Made by a program: the position numbers and the translations under genes. A DNA stretch of 64,000 nt from Ceratocystis colombiana (taxonomy: Eukaryota > Ascomycota > Sordariomycetes > Microascales > Ceratocystidaceae), in contig JAOSLS010000022.1 of the NCBI GenBank assembly GCA_026419805.1, forward strand, positions 1-64,000, written 5' to 3'. The notes below the pieces were generated by a model, which was not told the DNA's origin, did no database searches, and was given only the letters and a program-made list of their open reading frames with translations. Below, piece after piece: positions 24,396 through 36,077 of the stretch. Positions within the stretch are counted from its first letter, which is position 1. Each line of letters begins with the position of its first letter.

Positions 24396-25251
24396 GACAG
24401 GAGTCCGACAAAGGAAGTTGTCTAAGACATGCCTTTTGTCTCGCAGGAGGCGACCCAGGAATATTTATATTAATCTTTTGCATATTGCATGCATCCAGAC
24501 ATGCTGAACAGGTATTAATAAATGTACATATTATAGAGGTGACTTTATAGAGAATTTAGTCCACATGTCGAGCATATCAAAACCCCCAAGAAACTAAGTG
24601 TATAAAATTGTAGTTTAGTGTAGTGATGACGTCAGAGAGACCCCATAGTAAAGAGGACAGCTCTTCACTTGTAAATGAGAACACGGAAGATTGAGACAAA
24701 AGTTTATTACGCTTATATTTATTCTCATCAATAATACACAAGAGATAGGGCAAAAAAGAGAACAACAGCAAGGCAGGGGAGTTCCATGTTGTCTTGGAAC
24801 GTAAAAAAGAAAAAGTAGCAAGAACGATTATGATGCCATAATTAAAGGCGAAAACGTGTAGATGATGAAAAAAAGAAAAAGGGTGCGTGCTAGGTAAAGA
24901 CTAAGACTGGGGGTGGGGGGAGTCATTAAGCAAACGAGAATAAAAAGAACCTAAAAAGGATAAATGTTTTCGCTAGGAAAATCAAAAAAAAAGAAAAAAA
25001 AAGAAAAAAAAAAGAACATCAGCCGATTGTACAGTAAAATGGCCTGACTCGGTTTCGGGCGTGGAGCACGGCAAGTAGGAAAAACTTGAAAAAAAAAAAA
25101 AGAGTAATAGCTCAGGAGCATGGCAGACACACAGACAGCAGCACAACAAGAGAAGGTCTTGGGGGAGCAAAGGGTCGCTAATCTTTGGTCTCTGGTTTCT
25201 GGGCTCTGGCCTCTAGCCTCTGGCCTCTAGCCTCTGATATCCTGTCCTAGC
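24396..25251. other. Spacer between PSD2 and the small hypothetical gene
   Basis: The PSD2 3' UTR, then A-rich runs (24980-25015, 25088-25102). A degenerate heptamer array of GCCTCTA/GCCTCTG units lies at about 25203-25236, just beyond the stop codon of the minus-strand gene. Confidence 0.4.
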
Positions 25252-25545
25252 TCAGTCTTCGTGGTCACTGTCAGCCGCAGACCGCTTTGGCGGCGATGAG
25301 CAGCGCGAGCCCGGGCGGTATAGCAAGACGTTCACAGGAGACGCTGTTGTTGGGGGGTGCTGTTTGAAGGTTCCGGTGGCAGCGGTGGGCGCAGAGTCAT
25401 GCGATGAGCGACGGCTACTGTTGCTACTACTAGTCGATGTAGAAACGGTAGGTGCTGTGGACGAGGTCGAGCCGTGTCCGGTTTGTCGCCACGACGAGCA
25501 GATTTGCTTGTACAAATGGGCGGACATGGTGTAAGTGGGCGACAT
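25252..25545 (-). CDS. Small serine/threonine-rich hypothetical protein
   Basis: A single open frame of 97 residues begins with ATG at 25545. The first 20 residues (SAHLYKQICSSWRQTGHG) look folded and are the only non-repetitive part. The middle is Ser/Thr-rich (about 26-50), and the C-terminus has RPGSRCSSPPKR followed by the acidic end SDHED. No domain is recognised and no signal or membrane span is seen. Support comes from the ATG, the non-random N-terminus and a long CT-rich stretch on the minus strand upstream that resembles a leader. It could instead be a chance frame or the 3' exon of a longer gene. Confidence 0.4.
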   Translation of the reverse strand: MSPTYTMSAHLYKQICSSWRQTGHGSTSSTAPTVSTSTSSSNSSRRSSHDSAPTAATGTFKQHPPTTASPVNVLLYRPGSRCSSPPKRSAADSDHED

Positions 25546-28500
25546 TGTTGCGGAGGAGATGATGCGGGCTTTTTTTTATTTGGTGTCGTGACGGAGGAGA
25601 TGAAGTAAAATGCAGAGGATAGTTTGACGAGGAAGGTCTGAGGAATAGAGTTGAGCAAATAAAGAGAGGAACGAAGGCCGGGCAGGCTCTTTGTTATAAA
25701 ATAAAGAGGACAACACAAAGTGCTGGCCTACGTTAGTCGGCGCATCTTAGCACGAAGGGGTACTTGGGTACTTGGGTACTTGGGTACCCCCGTGTGGCCG
25801 TTGTACCCATGTACCTTTCCTTTGTTAGTTAGTTAGAAGAAGAAATATGGGCCCGGATAGTTGTCTAGCCAATGGCAGCAGCGCATGGCAAGCCGGGCTA
25901 CGTAGACAAGAGTCAAAGACGAAGACAAAAACAAAGGACAAAGAGGTTTGCTGTACTGTGTGCCGATTCTCACCCATTCTGGCCTGACTTTTCCAATGGT
26001 CAAGCTCAAGGACACCAAGGAAAGCAGCCAGAATGAAAACATGGGCAGCAGGCAGACATGGAAGGCAGCCAGCAGTCAGTAAACAGTACTATACTGTGCA
26101 CACTATACAGTACAGCAGATACCTGACAGCCTGTCAAAGCTTAGCACTACTCATGGCAGCATAATGCCTAGGCTGGAGCCTCTAGTCAGATCTTGTCCTA
26201 AACCAGCATCCTCCTTTTCCTCCATCCCCACCAAGTGAGCCCATCTGCTGAGCACATGGGCAGATTGAACGCCCATAAACCCTGTTGTTTTCTTATCAGA
26301 TCTTTTTTTACTAGCATTCGCTTTCGTTCTACTGCCTGTGTCTTGAAACGCTCACAGCCCACAACGTCGTTTTCCCACTCCCTTTGTCACCGCCCGGACT
26401 CTTCTAACCCTTGTTTGTTGGGACCTGACTTTGGCGCTGGTTTGGCCACGGTTTACGATTGCGAGTGCGAGTGCGAGTGCGAGTGTGACCAAGGCTGAGA
26501 TGACGAAGCGGACAAGGCGAAAGTATCATTGTTACTTGGTAGGTGCCATAGTCTTACATGGCCCTGGATTTTTATGGGCAACGCGTAAGAACAGGGACTC
26601 GAGAAACGCGTAACACATCTATGTCTACACAGGAGCATGCAACACTGAGGCGGTCAAGCCATCAACTAGGAAATACTATTATACTAGCCAGCGTGTGTTG
26701 AGAAACGGATGCAGAGAAGAGAGCTTGATGGGGCACAGTGATCGATAACAAGGAGAACAGTGCTGTAGGTTAGAGCTAGAGTACTAGCCTAAGTAGTGGA
26801 GAAAACAGTCCTCCTCACTCTTCTAATTCTTTTAAACTGCTCATACTACCCTTTCTATAGCCACAAATCGAACCACTTTACTAGATAAGATGGGTGGTTC
26901 TTGTAAGCAGGCCCCGGGTTCTGGTATGCTAGCTAAGAGATGATCGCAAATGCTGACCTAAAAAATAAGGTTGTCTAGACAAGACCCTAAGATATAGAGA
27001 ACAGCTGTCACAGTTTGGGGTTAGTCAGCGGCGAAAACGTGCTGGTACAACGCTATACTAGATCAGCTTCAAAGCCATAGCGCGATTGGAAACCAGTTGC
27101 TGGGACTTGATGTAGATGGAAACAGTGTGCTGGCTATACCGCTTGCTGTCTATTATATCGCTCCTGTGCGCAAATAATGGCGGTAAGGGAAGCCCACGAG
27201 GGGGGAGGGACTCAACCAGACCCCGAGTCTGCTTCTAGAAGACTACCAAAGGCTATTCTATTCCATTTTCTTTAGGTAGTGTCAGATTGGATCTGAGAGA
27301 ACTTTGTCTGAGGATACGTGGTACTAAGCTGCCAAGCAGGTCCCGTCAAATCCAGTAGAGCAAGGAGGCAGCTAAGACCTCCGTGCGGTAGTGCTAAGAA
27401 CTTATTCATCGCGCCCTGAGATGCAAATTCATGCATAATATTTTTTGGAATCACTGTGTATCATTATGGCGAGATGGGAAATGATCCTCGCAGGTTCCTA
27501 GATCTTGGGAAGAAATGCCGCTGTGGGTGCGGTACTGGGATCAAGATCGTCTGGCTTCATTAACATTTATGGATGGTTATCGGAAGGACAGCCATTTTAG
27601 TGCCGGGTATACTAGAATGGTACGCGAAGGCCTCTTTTCGGAGATCGCTGCGGCAGATAATCAATCTGGCATCAATTGCCTAGCTACGCGGTATATCCTT
27701 GACGGTTGCATTTGCGTAGAAGAGTTGTACCGCTCGCAGAATCTGCCGTAGCCTTTGCCAACACATGACATGCTATTCACGCATTTTTATATGTTTACTA
27801 CATAGCATATTTTGGACATAAAACCTGACGATCTCTGCCTCGACCTCGATGAGGCATTCGTAGGGCCACAGTCTTGTTAGAATAGCTGCAATATCTTTGC
27901 TATAGCATCTCCTCAAGCCCCATTCGCGATATCCGCCCGCCAATGTCTCTTATATCCTCACCAGAAAATCTCCAGAGACTCTTAAATCTCCGGGCTTTGC
28001 ACCATGCCATGTTTTGAAAAGAAAAAAAAATCAAGTTTTAGTTTCCAATGCAGACGAGAATCTGTGAGAAATTCCGCCGGTCAAAGGATTCTCGCTTGGG
28101 TCTCGACCGCCCTAATTAAAGTGGGTGGCTTTAACTTATCATTTCCTATCCTCCTGGCCCTCCCCCTCCTCGTCTATAACATACGCATACTACATGGCTC
28201 TAATACAATACGGTCGTATGCAAAAGCCTCACAATGGGACCCAACAATAGACAGAGATGTCGTGAAGTTGCTAAACCAAGTGGCGGATTCTTGTCGAAGT
28301 CGCTTGACCACACATATCACACAAAGTGAGTGTTCTTGGTATACTAGGAATACTGTTATATAACAGGGCTAGGAGGCTGATGATGGGTAGGTCTTCCGGG
28401 TTAAATGCAAGCTTGTCTGTCTGTCTGTCCGAGTGCTGTGGCTGTGGATAATGCGGGAAATGAGTACTTATGCAAAGCTTCGAGTCTCAAGCCATTTGCT

Positions 28501-31500
28501 CAAGTTCTAAAAAGGCAACTTTTTCCGCTCTCCCCCCCCCCCCCCCTGCGCCTGTCTCTCGTCTACCTATTGTGGAAAGCTCTTTGCATATGTCCGTAGT
28601 AGAGGTATACATTGTTATGGACAGAGTACAGTGGCTGTATGCAAGAAGCCTCCTTAAGCATGTGGGCCGTGTAGCGACACGGGATACCCCGCACTTCTAA
28701 AGTAGAGGCCGGAAATAAGACGATGATTCCACGGTGAGGTAGTCCAGACGAGACTAGCTAATTGGGTATTCCTACTTCGCTTGCCGGATTAATCGTCAAC
28801 CGCTGACTTCCAGGTACAAGGTGGTCTAGATGCTGTGTATTGAGAGTCCAGCCCTGAAGCGAGTAAGAAGGCAGCCTAATTTGCTACTGTCGTAGTTTTG
28901 GTGCTGTAGGGAAGGGTGACTGCATCAGAGCTACGGCCCTTATGCAATATAGTAGAACAATGAAAATCCCATGGGATTCGACAGCCAATCTACGACCAAC
29001 AAATGACATGGAGCCACCAGTCATGTAGGACCGGCCCACTAGGCTATAACACGTAGCATATGTGCGATCCACCGGCTGGGCGGGGTAAGGATACAGGCCT
29101 CGTCTACTGTAAGGAGGCACTAAAAGCAACCAGGAAATGGCTAGCGAGACTGGCAATGGTTAGCAACAAGAGACTGTGGAAAAACAAAGGCAAAAAAACA
29201 TAAAAGGCGCAGGACGCCCGCCGTTAACCTGATATTCTCGCCTGTTACTCGCTCTTTACCTTCTCTTTATTCACTTCGTTGTTCAGCCATTCACGCCATC
29301 GGCCTAACAAGTCTTACTGGGGAGGCCGCAGGGTAGAAGGGAGTCTCTTCAAGAGCTCCTCCTTTCACTGCAAAGCTCTCTATAGCGGGCTTCTTTGATC
29401 TAGCCGCAAACTCTAGTTAAGCGTAACCTAACCCCTTGGCTATTGCTTGCATAGGCAACTTTCATCCAGCCCCTATAATAAGCGGAATCCGGGCAAAAGC
29501 CGCACGGCGAGCGCCGGCCTAACGTCACCGAGTCAAACTCAGACTCCGGGGTTTAGAAGCTCTCGGGCCCCATTGACAGCTTGTCGGCTCGAAGCTGCGC
29601 TATCATACGAGCGAGCCATGCGCTGTACATATAACGCCTTCATCAAACAAAGAGTCTGAGTTAGATGAAGTCATTTGTTCAAACCTCAAGACTGTCCACC
29701 CATGGCATTGTATCACTCCAGCATCTATTTGACTTGCATTGCCAAGATATTTATCTAGGCCCCATAGCGGATAGCCATCAGAGCTGCAGGTGTAAGTTGG
29801 GCAGTCTCCTGAGGTAGCGGACCAGAAGCATAGGGATAGGCATCCCCTCTCGCGGGGGCTTCTCGAGACACCCTATAATTGTAGGTGTTCTTGGGAGTAT
29901 TGCCTGCCTATCGGTTAGAATCTCGGCCCACGCGCCGGCTCCACAGGAGCAATCTGCGGGTCGAGCGTCTATGAGAAGAGATCAAACACTCCCCAAAAGC
30001 GGGAAATACTCGACAAAAATACTGGCTTGAGGGGCAGCATGAAGGCCGAGTGCCCTGGACATGCGGCGGTGGTCTCCTGTAGCCATCATATTAATTTCAG
30101 GTATGATCTTTCAGCTGGACTCACCTGTCATCGAGTGCAAGGCTGCCGCTCTCCGGGCTCCTCCCCTTTGCCTCCTTGGGCCTATAAGGGAAACAAAAAT
30201 CCACTCTAGGATAGATCTATGAAACGCTTTGAAGCGCTATAAAGGAGTTGCATTAACCATTGATGAGCGGTGAGGCAGTTGGCCGTGTTGATAGGCCGTT
30301 GCATGGGGTCACGAAACCCTCTGGAATAGGTCGCGCATAGGCACAAGAAGTCTGTCATCACTATCACTCGCTCTATCAATTTCATAAGGCCTCGAACAGT
30401 TGAAAGCTGGGAGGCCTTTAGGAGCCCGTATTAGGAGACCTTTTTGTTTTATATATTAGCCAAAATGGCAGCACACTCTTGGAGTACTAGGAAAATAAAA
30501 GAACCGAAAAAAAAATCTAAAATCTAAAATCAAGATATTTTATTTATTATTTCATCGCTTAGTCATTCATCTACCTTCTTGTTTTGGGCACTATAAGCAA
30601 AAGCTTACCCGAAGATCTGCCGAATATAACACCCGCACTACTGTGGTTACACAAAACAGTTGCGACCTGCCTTGCGGTAGATCGTCTGTCAGACAAAATC
30701 CTGCCCTTTATTGACCAAAGATAGCTTCCCATAAAAACATGTAAGAGTGCACATGCAGCTGTAAATAAGAGAGTCGAGGACGCGCATGGGCTCGCCTCCC
30801 ATTCCAGCAATATTCCCTTTGCTATATTTCCTTGTCTTGGTCCAGCCCATGAGGGCGTTGTAATCTCTAACATTCATTTAGAGCCCTGCTGCTACAAACG
30901 ACATTAACCACAAGACCAGGCAGCCTCTCTCCCATCGTGAAGACAACCTCCGTACGGTAGATTCCATCCCATAGCTTTAGAATCAGTAGTGGCGGGGGCG
31001 TTGGAACGAGGCAAATACAAATTGCAGAAGCGACAAAAGTCGTTTCTTTTGTCTCTCTCTTCTCCTTTCTCCATCTCATATTGTCTCTATTGGCTTGCTA
31101 TTGAGGTTTAATTATCTCACACCTACCTACCTACCTTTGTCTCTGCCGGCTCAACGCTAGCGGGTCCTCAGGATCATCGGGCCTTTGGTCTCAGCAACAG
31201 AGAACACTGAGCATTTGTGCATTGTTTATTGGCAGCTTAAGTTATTGCTACAGGCAGAAACTTAGGAATGACATTCATATGCACGTTCCGCACCATGCTA
31301 TATAGCGCCTTATCGCATCTGCGCACGCACGGACTTTCAAACCCTTCTTCAACCCGTGGTATCAGTCCCTAGTCAGGGCCAGATCAGCCGTGGGATGTAC
31401 GTACATAGTTTGAGCAGGTTTTGTATCTCTAGACCTTTTTTTTCTTGCTTCATTCTCCTCATTTCTTTCCCCAAACTTTTCTCTTTTTCCAGTCCTCAGG

Positions 31501-34064
31501 CTATTACTGCTATCAAGCACCATAATCACGTAACGTTGTTTTTGCTTCCTTCGCCCCCTTGCCTTCCTTTCTTCTCATATACTCTAGGAGAACAAAGCAA
31601 GTTTCCTCACTTCACTACATGTCCTTCTCTTAGCTGGGCTCTTCCCAGAATTATGGATTCGACTATTGGAGGGGGGCCAAAGAGAGGGAGCCTTTTTTTT
31701 TTACTTAGTGGACTACGCTGCTCAAAGATCCAAGAAGACACATGCGGTTAGACTACGTGGGAATTCCACAGCCAGGGAGAGCTGGCGATCATTGTGGAGG
31801 AGAAAGATGGAGGAAGCAGAAACATAGACAGGGGTTAAGAGAGAAACAATGAGAAAAAGGGGGTGATCAAAACAGGACAGCTTAGAAGGTAAGACACTAA
31901 GAAGACTAGCCAAGGATATGGTGGGCTCGAAGGCCGCATCGTCATTCCACACGCCTTTTCAAGGACTTGCCCTGATTCTAGGGCAGAGCTAGGTATAAGG
32001 CTTGGTTTGGCTTATTGTACTGCTACAAAACTATCAGCAGCTACAACTAAATTGTTTCAGCTGTCCGATAAAGCAAGCAAACAGTGTACAAGCTCCTGCT
32101 GCTACTAGGTATTACAGCATCTACGTAAGAGACATGGCGCGGGATGCTTGTGTAAGCTACTTTTCCAGTAGTCAAGTGTCATATAGCTAATGGTATGGAT
32201 CAACGCCGCGCTCTGCTTGCAAAATCATACAGAAACTAACCAGGGGCGTGTCATTAACCTAATTAGGAACTACCATGTGAATCCTGCACGTAAATCTCTT
32301 TCTCTCTCTCTCTGTTTGATATTTTTTACAAGCCGACCCGATCGCTATGCAATGCTTGACTGGATTTGCTGAACAAGGGAGCGGTGCGTTAGGGATTGCC
32401 CTTTGCTAGGCCATGCTGTCTTTGCTCCTTCGCTAGTGCCATTGGTCTTGGTCTTGGGCTGGGCGAGCACGGCATTCATCCCTTGGATAAGGCCAAAGGA
32501 TACTGAGAAAGCGTGGATGTTAACAAATAGGGCTATTATAGGCTAAAAGGCTGCAAAAGGGTTTAATGGAGCTACGTTAATGTCGTCAGGCAAGACAAGG
32601 CAAAGGACACTAAAAACGGGCACTAAGGAAAAAAGCAGCCAAGGCAGGAGAAGATGAATGGGTGGACAAAGTAGTAGAAGTTGGTATAGGCGAATTTTAG
32701 TGAGAAGAATCAACAAGTGTTTGCCATTGTCCTATGTGACACATTTCATCCTATCCAGTCTACCTGCTTCCTTCTTGCTTCTTGCTAAGTTCCGCGCTTT
32801 GCTTCATTATCCCCTACAAAGACGGCCGTGACCAACTTCGCCCGCGACTGACGATGTGCAGAGCGTAGGGTCAAGATCACTATTGGCTAATAATAGGGTC
32901 TTGCTTCCCATCCCCTGCTTTTATAAACCCGTTGACAGAGGACGTGAGGTGGAAAAAAATTGAAAGACAGGTTTACGCTGGGCGAAGGGGAGTGATAGCA
33001 GCCAGTAGCTATTCCTAGGGTATGTCAATACCTTTCCATTATTCAAGATGTAAAGTTTTGTCGGAGCAGCAAGTGAGTTGATAGCTAGGAGAGGAAAGAT
33101 ATTCGACTTTCAGGCCAAGTTTCACCGATATTGTTAGATAAGAATGGCATGACAGGCTCTAATTATGCCAGGCTATTTTTCTCCTTTTGATCTCTTTTTG
33201 TCTTTTTGGCCTCTCTGATCTACTCTTTCCGGTTCTAAGACTAAGACATCCATATGCCACATGCAGCTAATGAGGATGTTCTCTCGTCCTCTACAGGAGC
33301 CGGAGCTAGGGCAGATGGCAGAGTATTGGCCACACCTCCACCACTCATCACTCCCTTCGTCCTCCATAGATCCTTCGTAGACGCTTCATCTACTGTCCAA
33401 TTCCTTTACAGCTCATATCCCACACCCCATCCCCAAACACGCCCTAGTTGCCCCTCTATACCGTGCACTGTGTACATAGGAACAAGTTGATAGCCTTGAA
33501 CCACATGCAATCCACCAAGTAGATACATTCTTGAGCCTCTTGATGGGGGCATCTTAGGTTGCAACCGTACTAGTCTTGGACTTTTTTACTTGTCTCTTAC
33601 TGGATTTGAGTCTCGATCTTTGAGATGCCACATGCTCTTCCTTGTTTAGTCCAATATTGTCGAGGGGGTTGCAATGAATCTTTGCTCCTAAATCACCAGC
33701 CACAATGAATCGAGAGAAGAGAGCCTTTGGGCTAAGTTCTGGTGGTGAGAGAGGAAGATATTGAGAGACCTTCAGGAACGAAGAGGCAAGTACATGGCCA
33801 TGAAGGTGTCGAGATGTAGACTATCACAGATGTATAAGAAGTAAAGGATATCTCTCGTCTTCAGAGACTTGTAGAGAAGCTTTCATCATCACCATCATTT
33901 CAATCACTCTCCTTCTCATACTCTTCTTGCTCGATACTCTCATTTCCTCATTCCTTAATTTTCTAACTCTCTCATTATCTGATACTATCTTTCTTTTCCT
34001 ACTAGGACACATAATTTCTACAAATCTTTCTATCTTGATCTTTCTTTAATAGCTACCCATTATA
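25546..34064. other. Long gene-poor region
   Basis: 8.5 kb without a supportable intact gene. It contains three tandem TACTTGGG units (25757-25790), a GAGTGC hexamer run (about 26461-26484), a poly-C run (about 28532-28546), a (CT)n run near 32300 and a possible methyltransferase relic at 27410-27600. The last 250 bp are CT-rich and should be the leader of the GMC oxidoreductase gene. Confidence 0.4.
27410..27600 (+). pseudogene. Possible shattered SAM methyltransferase relic
   Basis: In one plus-strand frame the DNA reads DPRRFLDLGKKCRCGCGTGI. This resembles motif I of class I methyltransferases of the fungal LaeA-like type ('N-P-x-R-V-L-D-L-G-x-G-T-G-I-W') with a short insertion. In another frame just upstream, residues of the form E-M-Q-I-H-A, stop, Y-F-L-E-S-L recall the segment that precedes motif I in that family. 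Stops and frame changes interrupt both. The match is short, so this is a lead rather than a call. Confidence 0.25.
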
Positions 34065-36077
34065 ATGTCTTCTTCCCTTTCTAATATTCTCCTGTTCGGC
34101 TTCTACGCCGCTTCAGCTCTTGGTGCTGCAGTCAACAAGGGCTGTCCCAATGGTCAAGGCGGTAGACGCTGCAGCCCCTTCGTAACCAAGGACCAACTCC
34201 TGCCTATCTATGACTATGTGGTCGTGGGCTCTGGCCCTGGAGGCGGCCCTCTGGCCTCACGCCTTGCCCGTGCTGGCAAAAAGGTGCTCTTGATCGAGGC
34301 TGGAGATGATCGCGGCGACAGTGACCTGTCCAAGGTGCCTGGCCTCCAGATCAACGTTGGTGAGGATCCCGAAACTCGCTGGAGTTACTTTGTCGACCAC
34401 TACACCGACCCGGCCCAGCAGGATCTAGATTCTAAGCAGGCCTACCTGGTCGGTGAAGATAAGTATGTGATCAGCAAAGCCGAGAGCGATAAGCTGGGCA
34501 CCAACCCGCCCAGGGCCGGCATTCTATACCCGCGTGCCGGCACGCTCGGTGGCTGCGCGTCCCACAATGCTATGATCACCACGACGCCTATGCGCCGCGA
34601 CTGGAACAGCATTGCCCAGACTACGGGCGACAGCTCGTGGGATGCTGTCAAGATGCGCAACTACTTTGCACGCCTAGAGCGCAATACATACATGCCTGCT
34701 GGTACCGAGGGCCATGGCTTCGACGGTTGGTTGAGCACCAGTTTGACCAATCTGGATATGGTCCTCCCAGACCAGGCCATAATGAACATTCTGACTGGTG
34801 CTGCCCGTACCTTTGGCATTGAGACGGCGTATCCGCCAGCCATAGAGCTCTTTGCCCCGATCCTCGCACAGGACATTAATAATGCCTCTGCGACTCGCGA
34901 TCATGCCGTCGGCATGTTCCAGGTGCCCATGGCCACCAAGGAAGGCGTGCGCAGTGGACCGCGCGACTTTATCATGGAGACTGCCACTGCCACCAAGCAG
35001 GGTGGCGGCCGCTTGTACCACCTCGACATCTTGGTTAACACATTGGCGACCAAGATCAAGTTTGACACTTCAGCGCCCAAGCCACGAGCCACGGGAGTAG
35101 ACTTTATCTCGGGCAGAAGCCTGTACAGCGCCGACCCACGTTCCAACGGCCAGGCGGGTGTGCCTGGCTCCGTCAAGGCCTCCAAGGAAGTCATTATCAG
35201 CGCAGGCACCTTCAACACCCCGCAGCTGCTAAAGCTCTCGGGCGTTGGGCCCAAGCAGGAACTGGCAAGCTTTGGCATCAACACTCTAGTCGATCTGCCC
35301 GGCGTGGGTGAGAACATGCAGGACCGCTACGAGGCCACCATGAACTGGAAGGCATCTGAGCCGTTTCAGATCATCCAGAACTGCACTTTCAACCGTGACG
35401 GAGACCCGTGCCTGGCCACATGGAAGCAGGGGAGTGCGGCTGCCGATCGTGGTATCTACCACAGCAACGGAGCGCCGCTGGGTGTAATTCTCAAGAGCCA
35501 GCAGACTGCTGCCGACGAAGAGCCCGACCTATTCCTTTTTGGTGGTGCCGTCAACTTCCGTGGCTACTACCCTGGCTACAGTGTCAATACTACCGCTGAT
35601 AGCCAGCACTGGACCTGGGGCGTGCTCAAGACCCGCTCGCGTAACCATGCCGGGACCGTTAAGCTGCGCTCAACCAACCCGCAGGACATGCCAGCCATCA
35701 ACTTTAATTCGTTTTCCGGAAGCAACAGCGGTGCCGATGCCCAAGCCGTTGTTGAGGGCCTAAATTTCATCCGCTCCATGTACTCCAACCTTGAGCCGGG
35801 CTTTGGCAACTTTACCGAGGTCTGGCCCGGCCCTCAGGTCACCAATCTGGAGGAGTTTGTCCGCAACGAGGCCTGGGGTCACCATGCTTGCTGCACGGCC
35901 AAGATTGGCGCCGATGGAGATGCCATGGCCGTGCTGGACTCGGAGTTCCGCGTCAGAGGCACGAATGGTCTGCGAGTTGTCGATGCATCGGTCTTCCCTG
36001 ATATCCCCAACTACTTTATTGCCACATCGATTTACATGGCCAGCGAGAAGGCGGCCGATGTGATTCTGAAGGCCTAG
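34065..36077 (+). CDS. Secreted GMC-family FAD oxidoreductase
   Basis: A single exon of 670 residues. Residues 1-21 form a signal peptide ending in ASALGAA, so the enzyme is probably secreted. The FAD-binding Rossmann loop GSGPGGG is at 55-61 with the ribose-binding Glu78 in LLIEAGDD. The second GMC signature region (SAGTFNTPQLLKLSGVG) is present. At the C-terminus, WGHHACC supplies His606/His607 and DIPNYF supplies Asn649, a His-Asn pair in the catalytic positions. Family members oxidise alcohols, sugars or aryl alcohols with FAD. The HHACC form and overall length resemble fungal dehydrogenase/oxidase members of unknown substrate, which cannot be read from the sequence. The gene stands alone in a gene-poor region, and its GC-rich, clean reading frame contrasts with the surroundings. 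Confidence 0.9.
   Translation: MSSSLSNILLFGFYAASALGAAVNKGCPNGQGGRRCSPFVTKDQLLPIYDYVVVGSGPGGGPLASRLARAGKKVLLIEAGDDRGDSDLSKVPGLQINVGEDPETRWSYFVDHYTDPAQQDLDSKQAYLVGEDKYVISKAESDKLGTNPPRAGILYPRAGTLGGCASHNAMITTTPMRRDWNSIAQTTGDSSWDAVKMRNYFARLERNTYMPAGTEGHGFDGWLSTSLTNLDMVLPDQAIMNILTGAARTFGIETAYPPAIELFAPILAQDINNASATRDHAVGMFQVPMATKEGVRSGPRDFIMETATATKQGGGRLYHLDILVNTLATKIKFDTSAPKPRATGVDFISGRSLYSADPRSNGQAGVPGSVKASKEVIISAGTFNTPQLLKLSGVGPKQELASFGINTLVDLPGVGENMQDRYEATMNWKASEPFQIIQNCTFNRDGDPCLATWKQGSAAADRGIYHSNGAPLGVILKSQQTAADEEPDLFLFGGAVNFRGYYPGYSVNTTADSQHWTWGVLKTRSRNHAGTVKLRSTNPQDMPAINFNSFSGSNSGADAQAVVEGLNFIRSMYSNLEPGFGNFTEVWPGPQVTNLEEFVRNEAWGHHACCTAKIGADGDAMAVLDSEFRVRGTNGLRVVDASVFPDIPNYFIATSIYMASEKAADVILKA

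Noticed and set aside
26850..26890. tRNA B-box-like GGTTCGATTTG on the minus strand
   Set aside because: The T-arm stem does not pair, and no A box or acceptor stem is found at the right distance.
28004..28363. 119-codon plus-strand frame with a hydrophobic stretch
   Set aside because: It starts in a poly-A run, has no domain, and lacks a promoter-like or intron context. A chance frame is more likely.
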